Part shown: positions 39,401-51,032 of the stretch, piece after piece
Layout of the letters: every line of letters starts with the position of its first letter
Numbering within the stretch: the stretch's first letter is position 1
Assembly: GCA_013397935.1 (NCBI GenBank)
Contig: VZRN01001124.1
Location: 2,464,917 to 2,528,916, forward strand
DNA from: Dasyornis broadbenti
Lineage: Eukaryota > Chordata > Aves > Passeriformes > Dasyornithidae
DNA length: 64,000 nucleotides
Reading direction: 5' to 3'
Notes under the pieces: model-generated
What the model was told of the DNA's origin: nothing
Databases searched by the model: none
Seen by the model: only the letters and a program-made list of their open reading frames with translations
Program-made: the position numbers and the translations under genes

Positions 39401-41014
39401 TACAGTCATGTTGTGCCAGTGTGCTGTGCAGTTTGGTCAGTGCCATGTCTTCAAGGGTCTGAGGAGGAGCCTGGCAGACGGCACCCTCCTTGCCCTCTGG
39501 TAAACCACCCACTCCTGAAGGAAAGGTGAGCGTTAGACAAAGCCACTAAATGGATGTCTAAGCTCCTGAAAGAGGCCAGGCCGGCTGTGTTCCCTGGGTG
39601 CCCCCTCCCTGCTTGGGACTGGTCTCTGCAAAGCCAGCACTGCTTCCCACTCGGGAAAGCAGGTGAGACAGCAAGAACCGCCCTGGCACCAATTTCCAGC
39701 AGTGTTCAGGGAGTTTCCCAGGGGAACATGAGCTGAAAATTCAGCCCACAGGCAATATTCTCTGTAGGAAGGTCACTGCAAATTTTCCCGTTAGTTAAAA
39801 GTGTGAAGAGCGGGGTATTTGGTATTTCCCTGAGCAAAGAGGAGGTGAGTCATCCTATTCGTATTTCAAATGTGGAAGGTGGATCTGGCAGGACAACAAT
39901 AGATTGAATGGGATATTCTTGCTTGTCCACACATTTGGAGAGTGCTTTCTCTTCCCCTTGCTATCCCAACAGCTCCAGGTAAGGGCACCAAGCACTTAGC
40001 TACATAAACAAAAGCTTTAAAACAGAAACAGCAGCTTTTAAAGCAACTTAGCAGCTAAGGTACAGCTTATTCTCATCAATGTAGTGCTCAAAATTGCATG
40101 CTGTGAAATAGCTGCCACTTGCCACCTGAGAATTGGCTGCCCTTTATTCATCCCTTGCATCTGAAGATACCTGGAGTACCCTTGTTAGTTATATCCAACC
40201 ATTATTTCCACCTGGGAGAGCAAGTTCTGTATAATTGTGCCAAATTACATCTCTCCTATGTGTAAATTCATCCCTTGCAGGGGACTAATCCAGCCCCAAG
40301 CACTTCTCCAGGTCTTGTGAGAGCTGTCCTAAGTGCACAAGGAGTGGCAGCTCGGATGTATGAGTGGTTTGGGTGCATTTCTCCAAACCAAATTATGAAA
40401 AGAAGTGATAACTCCAGTGCATGAGTAAATGAACTGAAAATTGTTACTGCTTATCAGTAGTTGCTTGCTGTGCATGGCCAGCACACTCTCGGGGCCACAA
40501 ATATGGGCTTGGTGTGTAGGGGAGACACCTGTATGGGAGAGAGCAGAGAAGAAGAGGTAAAGGAGGTAGCTGACTAGATTAATCTTCACTCAAATAATTG
40601 GTATAACAGAAGGTAGAGGCTTAATTATAGTTTGATCACCAGACTTTGCAATGAGCAAAAGGAAAGCAAACTCCTTAAACAGAAAGCCAGTGGCTTGAAG
40701 GATCTCACCTACCCTGAACTCGTGCTGTAGTACAGAGCAGATTTGCAGTAGCTATGAATTGCAGCAGTATGCAGGGAGTTGCTGTTTGAACTGTCTCTCA
40801 TTCGGCTTCAAGGCTAATTCCCACTTATTCCAACAGCTAGTTCGTCATTCTTGTGGCATAATCATTATAGACTGTACAGTAACAATCTCTGTTACATTGG
40901 AAAATAGATTGGAGTCAGAGAATCATTCTTTCTGACCTCGAAATTTGTGAAGACAGCTGCATTGGCTCACAGGAGTTTTCTGTGGTTGCTAAAATAATTA
41001 ATATGTTTTCTCTT

Positions 41015-41166
41015 GGTTTAGTTTTTGGGTTTTGGTTTTTAGTTTGGGGGCTTTTTGGTGGTTTTGTTTTTTTTTTTTTTTTTTTTGGGGGGTTTTTTTT
41101 TTTTTTGGGTTTTGTTTTTTTTTTTTTTTTTTTTGGTCTTTTTGGGGGTGTTTTGTTTTGTTTGGG

Positions 41167-41195
<29 letters not shown>
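41015..41195 (+). repeat. G/T-only low-complexity tract
   Basis: About 180 bases are almost only T and G on the + strand: long T runs (up to about 22) separated by G runs of 3 to 6, ending in repeated TTTTG units. The tract lies in the intergenic stretch about 4.6 kb past the likely PRR5L end. Several G runs could form G-quadruplex-type structures, and such tracts are also prone to assembly error. Confidence 0.9.
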
Positions 41196-41197
<2 letters not shown>

Positions 41198-42134
41198 CTG
41201 AAGGAGTGAGTTCTGTGAATTGCTTGAGCTTCTCAAAGAGCAGCCAGACCAGTTACAAGATGTGCAGGGTTCAAGTCAGTGCTGCAATGGGACTACCTAG
41301 AAAGTGACAGAGTTTATTTATATTAAATGTCAGTAAGGAACCACAGACTCTGTGCCATAAATCACCTACCCTGCATACCTCTGATACTGATTTACACCTG
41401 TCACTGGTAAGCCAACCCACTTTTCCACTGTGGATTTTTAATCCTCTTCACACTAAGTGCTTATTGACTAACATGTCAATGGTTCTTGGAGTAGAAACTT
41501 GTTCACCCTTTTCTCCTTTTATCTGTCTCATGGCTTCACTATGACAAGTGCTAAACCTCTCTGTCTTCAGGCATATCTTAGGCCAATGGATTGTCTCTTC
41601 GCTTTGTGGTTGGGTGTAAGAGATGAGAGGGTGGGAGAGGCTGTTCTGCAGGGGGGAACTGACAGTATGTGCGCAAAGTCCCTCTTAAGTGGTATATGCA
41701 CTACATTTACAAAAACCACTCTGTTCTAATAATTTTCTTCTTCCTTTTTTCTGTTTTTTGTTTTGTGGGAACGGGAGAGGAGTGTTCTGATGTGCATTTC
41801 GGGACTTTGAATCTTAGAGATTCAGAACCACTGTCCATTACAAGTCTGAGTGAGTGCAGAGGATTTCAGAGTGATTTTCCCCCATCCTGTTGTTTGTTCA
41901 GAAGACAGTGGTGGATGATGATTACGTGCTGAGCATCACTGCATTTCGTAGTGCAGATGAAGCTCCTCTGAGCTCCTCCATTCAGCCTGTCCCTGAATAT
42001 AATCAGTCTTTCTTCTGGCTCTGAAATGTTACCCATCTCCATTTCTCTGAAAGCCCGACAGCAGATTGCAGACGTGCTGTCTGCTGGACCCATAGTCCTG
42101 GTTAGATTCAGTGGCTCATCCTCAACAGCACTGT

Positions 42135-42404
42135 GTTAAGGAACCTTTCCTGTCTGACCATCCAGGACCCACTCTGGCAGTCACAGTCGCAGCCCCCGGG
42201 CTGTGGGAAACCCAGGACAGCGCTGGTAAGGAAACCCTGTCTGACCGTGTGAGTGTGGGGTGTGCAGGGAGCCAAGAGGGGCACCCATGGGTTCACTGGA
42301 GCCGCTCATGTGAAGGGGCTTCAGTCCCAGCAGTGAAAGTCTGGAGTGGGAGGAGTGTGACTGCCAGAGTGGCTCCTGGATGGTCAGACAGGAGTTTCCT
42401 CAAC
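42135..42404. repeat. Long inverted repeat with about 47-51-bp arms (foldback element candidate)
   Basis: The core of the left arm is 42149-42185 and of the right arm 42356-42392. Reverse complementing the right arm matches the left at 36 of 37 positions (starting CCTGTCTGACCATCCAGGA). Less perfect complementarity extends outward to about 42135 (GTTAAGGAA) and 42404 (TTCCTCAAC). The spacer is about 170 bp and carries a partial third copy (CCCTGTCTGACCGTGTGAG near 42236). No transposase and no clear target-site duplication are seen. Confidence 0.8.
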
Positions 42405-43496
42405 CATTTCAGGGAAAAGTAGCTGCCACCATCTAGTCATTCCCCTGTCAAAGAGTGTCCTGTAGCCTTCACAAGTCCTGCTCTTCAAAATCAAAGTAAA
42501 TGCTGCAGTAAATGAAACCTGAGAGCATTTGCTATGAGCCTTCTCCTAGCTCATTGAAATGTATGAGCTGGTGTGAACAAGACACCCACGCGTGTCAAGC
42601 AAACAAACACAAAGCCCATTTTCAAAAGCTTATTTCTTTGGCTTTACCCAATGCTTAATCTAATCCACTGTTTGTCTGCATCAGCATAGCTGTCCTCCTT
42701 TGCTTGGGGTTTACAGTGTGGAGAGGAAATCGTTCAAGATGTGGACCTCTTGTCTTTTTTCTTTTCTCCTGACTAATTGTCACGGTTAGCTGATTGACTT
42801 GCAGAGCCAGTGATGTCTTCAGAGGGCAGCAGCAGCCTCTCTCCACCCCTCCTCTGGCTTGGCAGTGCTTACAAAGACTCAGCTCTGTATGAAATAGTGA
42901 GTAGGTTCAGCAGCAGACACTGCTGTTTGTAGGGGCTGTGGAGAGATCAGCGGAGCAGAATTAGGCCTTTGAGGGACTGACTATTTGAATGTAGATGTAT
43001 TGTTCCTACATTGCTAGTTTGGAGTTGCCCTTGTTTTGGGGGAGCCTCAAATGGGATTTTGAGAGTCTTAAAGGAAAGCAAATTTGTCCCTCTCTTACCC
43101 TCCATGCCTGCCCTCCCTTCCCCTGGTTGTGCCTAGGACAGTGGCATCCCTCGCCTCCATATCTGCTGTGTCCACTCGGGTGTTGTGGGGCCTCTGGCTT
43201 GGGTTGTACTGGGTGTTACTGCAGAAAATGTGGGTTTGGGAGGAGGAGAAGAGCAGAACCCATGGGCCAAGCCCTGAAAGTCTTTCTTGCAGTGAAGGAT
43301 CCAAAACTGAACACAGGGTTAGAGATGTGGCTCAAAGGAACTATGAAGAAGTACAATTCCATGGGGAAAAGGCTTACCCATGCTTTTACCCTTTCTGATT
43401 TTGGTGAGGATATGTGAAGGCATTGGATGCACAGTTCTGGCTCAGAAACCTGGGGACAGTTGGACTGGAGTGGGGCTATTTTCATTAGAGTTTATG

Positions 43497-43690
43497 GGTT
43501 TTATTTTTCTTATCTTTATATAGATATGTAGTGTATTATAAATCATGTATTTATAGTATACATTTGTATATATTTAACACACTACATCAATTTTATACTA
43601 CATTTAATAATTTTAAAACATGTATTTTTACATACATAATATACTTTTTATTTTTGTATTGAGTTTGTTATGTTTATAATTACTTTAGTT
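43497..43690. repeat. AT-rich low-complexity block
   Basis: Nearly 200 bases of mixed TATA, ATTTA and TTTTA strings with very few G or C. No repeat unit of fixed length. It lies in the intergenic region. Confidence 0.8.
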
Positions 43691-44161
43691 TCTTTATCTG
43701 AGAGTATTACAACTGGACTGAGAATATATAGGAACCAGAAATAGGCAGAGGTTAAAATATGGCCCCTTTGCATTCACAGCCTGGTTTCCATTGCTGTCTG
43801 AAGCAGTGAACAAGGAACCAAGAAATCCACTGTGGCCATTCATCACCGTCTTGGGTGTTTGGTGATCTGACCTTCCTTTTCCCAACAGTACTGACTTGCC
43901 GTTCAGGATCATTGTTTCTACCCATATAATGTCTAAATCCCTTTCATTCCCAGAGGATCCAAAAGCAGGTATTGTACAGATCACTGAGATGAATGTAAAA
44001 TACTCAGTCCCTGCATTTTATCTAGAAGGGTGAGTTCAGGCACACGCCTTTATAAAGGACTTTTGCATGAAGAAACTCAAGCTTGGGGAGTTGTTCCTAG
44101 GAGGTGAATCACGCTGGAGGCACTTGCTTAGGCAAGTCTAAACTCCACACTGAGAAGTTTA

Positions 44162-44177
44162 TCACACCTGGGTGTGA
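44162..44177. promoter_or_regulatory. Palindromic T-box-like site
   Basis: TCACACCTGGGTGTGA matches the palindromic Brachyury (T) site TCACACCTAGGTGTGA at 15 of 16 positions. It sits inside a larger imperfect palindrome (AGTT/AACT flanks, 44157-44188). It contains one perfect half-site (TCACACCT) and one with a single change. Binding is inferred from motif alone. Confidence 0.4.
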
Positions 44178-45740
44178 TACTGAAACTTGGAAAACTTTTA
44201 TGTGTCACTTTTCCTTGGCAGTACCTTCACTCCTTAACACTCTGTTAGCAAAGGCCAAGGTCATACCTGGCTGAAACCATTCCTTTATTAAAGGGAGCAA
44301 GAGAAACAAAGTTAAATCTTGGAGAGAAACAAGTCCATGCATGCAGGAATACCAGAATGGAAATACAAACACAAATTCTAGCATACTGTTCTAGCATTTA
44401 ACAGGCCAAACTCCTGGACTTCACACCTTTACCTGACACCTGCTGTGTGAGCACAAAGTGAGAGGAGAAGCTGCTGCTGAAGACAGAAGGGAAAATCAAC
44501 AAGTTACTAATGCTGGCCTATAGCAGAGGAGTCAGAACTCTGCACATCAGGTGGGAAAAGATTTGTGTTGTTGCCTTTTTTTTTTTCCCCTCCAGTGTGT
44601 CAATATTCAATGGAAATTTGCTTCTGTCTGGGAGGGCTAAGAAAATGAAACCTCACAGTTTTGGGCAGTTTATTGCAGGGTATTTAGCAAGCTTCTCCTG
44701 CTTCTAATCAGCTGAGAGAATGGAGCAGGGATTTTTAAAAAAATTGTCAGTACCCAACTGCTAAAACACTGCTCTGTTTATATGCCTTGTTCCCTTTACT
44801 GTTGAGTGGAATAAGTCTCTGGAACCAAAGCCACCAGAAAACACGGCCTATGAATCCATTCTGCCCCAGGGCAGCACCCGTGAGGTCTGGCTGAGTCAAG
44901 TCAAACCTGCCGGTACCTCAGTGAGAAACTGTCAGCTGGGATCATCAGGCCCAGGGGTAGACCAGGGCTTTTCCCCTGCTCCATCACTGGGTGACTGGCT
45001 GGAGTAACCATCCCCAGCAGCGTGGCAGAGCAGCCAGCTCCAGGAGGCAACAAAAAGCTGACTGGAACAAAGAAGCAGCATGAAATCACTAAGCTCAGGA
45101 ACACTCATGGGCTGCATGGCATCAGAGATCAGTCAGAGCACAAACCAAAAGGAAAAGAAGGCTCATTGGTTAAGGCTGGGACTGCAGCTAATAAGGAAAT
45201 TATTTTCCCGTTGCACAATCTCCTCCTCTCACACATCTTCAGGAGTTTTCCTGTTCCATTGGAAAGGAAAACTCCCAGCCAAAACGAGCCTTTCAGAGCT
45301 GCAAAATGCAAGTGGTTGCTTCAGTGGAGCAAATGGGTTCACAGAGCATGATCACCAGAAGACCAGACAGTGAAGCAAGGCCCCAGCATTGGAGCGGAAA
45401 TGCTGTAGCTTAGTCTTTGTCTGCCTCTCTGCCTTGAGAGTACAATAGCAAGGTAAATTGTTTTTTAAGATTTTTTTTTTTTTGAACAGAAGAAAATTGC
45501 AGTATTTTAGAGGTGTTGAAAACTGGTGGCAACAGTTCCACTTGGGATAAAACATGAGTGAGGAGGGACTTGAGATATAACCACTACTACAGAATCCTTC
45601 TGCTTTCTTGTAGATGAGAGGAAATGAAAAAAGGAGAGCACAGGAGAAATAAGGAGAGTTGTGTCTGGGGGCTGGCTTTTTTTATTGCTGTTGTGAACTG
45701 GAAAGGACTGCAAAACTAGCATGAACTCCTCACAAATTCC

Positions 45741-45764
45741 GAGCCCTGACAAGCTTCAGGGCTC
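45741..45764. repeat. 24-nt hairpin between the genes
   Basis: GAGCCCTGA, loop CAAGCT, then TCAGGGCTC. Nine perfect GC-rich pairs. No downstream T run on either strand would suggest a terminator. Confidence 0.7.
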
Positions 45765-47465
45765 AGAGACATATATCTTTATCAAGGTGGTGAGGTTTAA
45801 TTTTAAGAAACTTAAAACCAGTAAAAGTAAACCAGTAAAATTTGGTACTTCAAGGTCACTAAGACAGTCAGGTCCTGTAAAGGCTGGTGATGACACCACA
45901 GTTGACTCAGTCCAGTGTGGTCAAGCTGCCCCTTCCAGGTGGGGTGGATAATGGTAAGACTGGTGACAATGAAGTGTTTCCTTTGGTAATTTTTTTCTGG
46001 TAGCATAAAAATTTCCTATTTGAGTGGTATGAGGGTTTTTTGCGTGTTTTTTTGTTGGGTTTTTTTAAATTTATTTTCTATAAATCCAAGATGAGTAACA
46101 GAATTCATCAGCCCTCTTACTCATTTCATCCAGACAGGCCTAGATTCCCTCTTCACCATTTTTGGTCTATTAACCTCCCCTTGTATTGCCTTGTATTTGC
46201 TGTATATGCCAATACCACACTCAATCCTTTTTGGGGCTAATTCAGGAAGTTTTGTTTGTAAATGTTTGTAAATGCTGCCTTAGAACAGGCTAAATAGTCA
46301 CAGCTCCTAAATGAAAGACACAGCACAGAAGAGCTGAAGTCTAGCACTGTGTATTACCGCAGCATAGTGTAGTAAGGAAAGGCACAGGGAGTTTTCTCGT
46401 TCCAGACAGAACAGCTGGAGTGTTGGGCTCATGCTTTTTGGGTATGAGGAAGGCAGCAAAGCAACTGGTATGGCACTAGTTAAGGATTATAGCTAAAATA
46501 AAGCTACACATTCTTCTTATGAAGTCACTGCAATGAACTGGTTTGTCCCATGAAATACTCAGTCAGAATATCCTGGTCCATACCTAGTTTAGCCAATTTT
46601 TTTCAGAAATGTACAGGTACATGTACATCTGTATTTCCACGGGTGTGAACATATTCCTATATTGCTTCTCTTCTGCTTCTGCATCTAGACTTTCCATTCC
46701 TGGGGCAGCTGCAAATGCTTGCTTTTCCTGCTTAAGGAAAGGTCTTATTACTCCATCTCACCAAAAGAAGGTTTTAGTGCACTTAAAATATGGAACATTA
46801 AAAATGGATTAACACAACAGATAACCAATGTCTGAGCAGGCCCTTCCTCTCCATTACTCATGGAAGCTATTAGGACCAACCTGGATGAAAGACAAAGTCA
46901 TAAATAATTTGACATTCACTCCACTGCATTACTGCAATACTGCTGACTTTACACAGAAGAATTTTAAGGTTTTGAATATCCCTTCCTGCAGATGCTATTA
47001 AAAAACAGATCCAGGCTGAGATAAATCAAAGATTGCAATAAAGCCTGCACTGCTCTTACTGACAAAGGAACTCCCTCTGGTTTCTGATGTGAGTATCCTG
47101 CAACAAAGCTTCAGCCCATAGCTGCTTTTGTAACAAATAAGCAAGCAGATGTGGCTAGAGAGGTGACAGTGTGCAGCTTTTTTCAGAGTATCTTAAATTA
47201 CAGGATGATCATGAGAATCCTTAGTTTATTATCTATTACATGAGCTGTATCTTCTAGTAATGAATAAAACTATCAATACCCTTTATTAATGCCAGAAGTT
47301 TTTTCTCTTAAAATACATTCTTTGCCTTCTTGGTGCTATGTAATACCAGCCAACACTGAAATCCACAAGACAGAGAAACCACCACAGCAGTCCTAGATCA
47401 GTTAATCTTTTCGAATAGCCCTCCATATGAATAAAGATTCAATATGCAGTGCACTGTTTAATTCG

Positions 47466-47471
47466 TTTATT
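47466..47471 (-). terminator. Candidate TRAF6 polyadenylation signal
   Basis: TTTATT on the + strand, so AATAAA on the - strand, about 3.6 kb after the TRAF6 stop. Several alternative copies lie on either side, so the choice is tentative. Confidence 0.4.
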
Positions 47472-48894
47472 TTTAAAAGTTCTGTCAGAAATATAGCTGT
47501 GCATTAATTACAAAATATATTAAACTATCAATCAATACATCCAAGGGAACAGGAGTACTTTTATTCTGTTCAAATGCAAACCAATACAAACCTTTAACAT
47601 TGACACAGAAAAATCTTTTGCATCCATCATCCAAGTATATATTTGGTCTGCTGCCATCGCTAAATAAGAATAGAAAGGTCATCCTGATTTCATTTCATTA
47701 GCAAGCTGAATCCCTTGATAGCAAACATAACCAGCCATATCATGAGACCACTTAAAAAACAACTCTATACATCTCACATTATCTGAGCTTCCATACATAT
47801 AAATTACATACCAATGTTTTTAGCAAAATAATTTTCCCTGCCCTGCAGGGGAAGACATTCAGAGGCAAAGAGATACCACATTCATAATATATTATAATTG
47901 GAAAATTTGTGCCATAGCAGCTTTGCAAATACACATACTAAGAGTGGGTCACTTAAAACATGTTAAAGACAACAGAAATTTGGAAGATAAAAGAATCTAA
48001 GCCACTTTTTAAACCACCTTGGGATCTAGTAATGCTGCAAAGCATTGAGTTACAAAACTAAATCCCATTGCTGAACAAGTTACACAGGACATGGGTTAAA
48101 TCCCTATATATCTTTGTATTTGTTTTAGAGACAACTCTCAATGCTGCAGACCTTTCTCCTTCCATTTAAGTAGTTTTAGCAATTATACCTCAAAAAACAA
48201 GTTCTCAAAAGAGATTTGGAGAAAGGGGAAAGAGGAAAATAGAAGTAGTACATGAATAAAAATTTTGTTACCATTTACCATTGTTTTATGATAGTAAAAT
48301 TTAACTGACACTTAGCAAATTAGCTCTGACAGTCTCTCATGCAATAGTCTGAGACATTACAGTAATTTGGCATCACGCAGAGTTCTAGTTGGTAATATAA
48401 AAATACAAAACCAGCAGAACAGCAGCAGTGAATAAAGCATCCATATTACTGTGGCTAATACAGCATTATACATGCAATAGCCTTCTATTCCCTATTGGCT
48501 TTCGCTATTGTACAATATTAACCTGAATCATTTAAACCCTGCCACCAAAGGGAGTCTCCTCTTCAGAGGCAGAAGTACATCAGATCTAGCAGATAAGGCT
48601 TTAAGCAAAAATTCCATTCAGATTGCAAATCTTCAAAAGCAAAGAAAGTATTAATGCATTTAGTGGGCCTGGGTATAAATTATCTAAACAGAGAATAAAG
48701 ACATTTTTCTTACTAACGCTAGGGTTGAGAAAGAACCTGGAGTAGGAAGGAGCTCTCAAATGACAAGTGTTTCTTCTGACTGCCTTCCCCCACTCCCCTC
48801 CTGCCCCCCACAAAAAACAAGAAAGGGAACAAAAGAGAATGGCAGACTTTGAGCATCCTGAAAAAATATGGCTAGCTAACACAGCCTGAAAAAG

Positions 48895-48901
48895 GAGAAC
48901 T
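48895..48901 (-). promoter_or_regulatory. miR-146 seed match in the TRAF6 3' UTR
   Basis: On the - strand this reads AGTTCTC, complementary to nucleotides 2-8 of miR-146a/b (7mer-m8). The base opposite nucleotide 1 is C, so it is not an 8mer. A weaker 6mer (GTTCTC) lies at 50831-50836. miR-146 is known to repress TRAF6 in mammals as negative feedback on NF-kB. Function here is inferred. Confidence 0.5.
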
Positions 48902-51032
48902 AGTGTACAGTGCCTTCTGTGTAGAGTGGCTCTCTGCACTGCTATGGACATTGACAGCTCTTGGTTAAGAATGGCTTAATTGCTGGGAATGCTCCAACTG
49001 AAGACACTCCGGAACAATTCAGCTGATAGCATGGGGCTATTCATTATAAAATCTTCAAAAGCTTAAATCCACAGTTCTAAAGCAGAGACCTCTTCCTATT
49101 TTGACTTCTATATGCTCACCTGTCCCCTAATGACAGAGAATACACTGAAGTCACCAGCAACTAACTGCATTACCATTAGCCAGGAAGTTCATGTTTCAGT
49201 AGTGACAATACTCCATTGAACACGATCCTTCTTCATCTAATAGGTTCTACTTGCAGAAGAAATTTTACTCATCTGGATATGATGAGCAAAGCGGTAGGCT
49301 GGGTCCTGGAACTTTTACATCTCATGCAGACAGACAGAGTATCCTCCCAAATCACTAAAGCATAGTAGTCTTTCTTTAGTCTTGTATATATTAAGCAATG
49401 TGCCCTTTCCCCACTGGTATTGCTTTGATGAGGCCGAATAGTTGGAACACTCTTCAGTATCTCTTAAGCTGCAGTGTCTCCAGTCTTTAGGTTGTTTCAT
49501 CAGCTTGGATAAATAATACACATAAGCTCATGCACAGTTTAGTTCTTTCTTCAGTATCCGAACACATACTTAGGTTATGGGGTCAACAAAACCTTTTCCT
49601 TTCCTCGTTTTAAAGACAAGATTCAGAACTTAATCAGCACCACGGTAAAGTTAAAATTTTTAGCACCAGTGAACTTGAACTATTCAGCTTTGACTGGTCA
49701 AAATGAACATTTACATGGCACACAATCAGTCAGTACAAAAAACCAATATGCACAACATTAGGAACCTCATGAATCCTTGACATGGTGAATCTAGTGTTTG
49801 GTAAATGAGTAACTATGGAAACCAGATTTTCTTCCTAAAAGCAAACAGAATTACAATTTCTCCTCACACTGCTGGATTAGGCTTTCCTTACCATCCAAAT
49901 AGCTGAGTTGGCCCAGCTCCTATTGTCTAAAGGGACAGGAAATACCCACAGCAGCTGGATGGTGATATGGCCAGCTGCTGACAGAGAATTCTAGGGGATG
50001 ACCTGGGAACATCACCCACAAGACTAAGAGATCACTTGAACCGATGCAGCTCACAAGTTCAGCTTTGGTACAAATTCAGGTTTCATAACAGTAAAACAAA
50101 TTCTGCATCACCCTCTCTGGTTAGTACAACCCTTTGCTCATGTTTCAGGTTGTGAGTAGACACATGTCCAGCATTAGGAGGTCCCACCAGCACAAAGGGA
50201 TTTCATTCAAATGTTAAACTTATATATCTCTTGGTGATTATAGTTCACATTCTGGGCCTAGAGCACACACTTACAGAAAGATTTATCAAAATAAAGAGAA
50301 TTAGGGAGGCACTTTCAGACCACATTACAAATATTTCTTCAGTGAACTCAGCTCACAGTCATTTAGCCCTCTACACAATACTACCCCATGTCTTTTGGAA
50401 ATACCAGCATCAACTCTGCATCAACTGTATATCAACATGCAACTTCCTGAAGCTAACTCTGCAGCAGGAAAGGGCCCAAGCATACCTGAACCCTTGGTGA
50501 TGTGAACAAAGTCTTATCCTGACTTCAAACTTCAAGAGATACATAACCAATGCAAAATCTAGATAAGTCAATATAGAAACTTTCTCAACTTTCCCAAGCT
50601 CTGTGAAAAAATAAACTAAAAAATCCCTCATCTTTATTAATTTTGCTACTTCCTTGCAACAAAATCTATTCCAAGGCACTGAGGTGAAAAGACTTAACAA
50701 GTCTATTCAGTATGTCTGACATTTTACCAAACTGAGATGCACAGGTTCTGCAATAAGATTTTCCTGTAGGCAGTTTTGATCAACACTTCATTTAGTTAGC
50801 TTGCTACAGAAGTAGCTTATTATTTTAAGAGAGAACCTTACCAAATATTTAAACACATGACCTCACACAGAAAAAAATACACCAGCAAAACAAAGTTCCA
50901 TTCAGGTGAAGATCAACTATGTTGGCAACTATGATCTTTTGTAAACACAGCCTTTGTGGACAATTAAGCACTTTTGTAATGAATGTGGAAAAATATGACT
51001 AAGGCTCCATTCCTCTGCTTAAGACTTACAGG

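Larger units (their letters stand above)
36426..47454. other. Intergenic region between the convergent 3' ends of PRR5L and TRAF6
   Basis: No gene is supported here; the longest open frame (42995-43417, + strand) has no recognisable family and overlaps frames on the other strand. Contents are the G/T tract (41015-41195), the inverted repeat (42135-42404), the AT-rich block (43497-43690), the T-box-like palindrome (44162-44177) and a hairpin (45741-45764). Part of either end may be unannotated 3' UTR. Confidence 0.7.
47455..51032 (-). other. TRAF6: Probable TRAF6 3' UTR
   Basis: No convincing open frame or splice structure follows the stop codon on the - strand. TRAF6 genes are known to have long terminal exons. 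The most distal reasonable polyadenylation signal directly in this stretch is AATAAA on the - strand at 47471-47466. Others are at 50638-50633 and 47565-47560, with further ones at 47287-47282 and 47230-47225. The exact end is inferred. A miR-146 seed match lies at 48895-48901. Confidence 0.6.

Noticed and set aside
42995..43417. 140-residue open frame in the intergenic region
   Set aside because: No family resemblance, no splice partners and competing frames on both strands over the same bases.
43497..43690. AT-rich block as an origin or scaffold attachment region
   Set aside because: Base composition alone is not enough evidence for either call, so it is listed only as low complexity.
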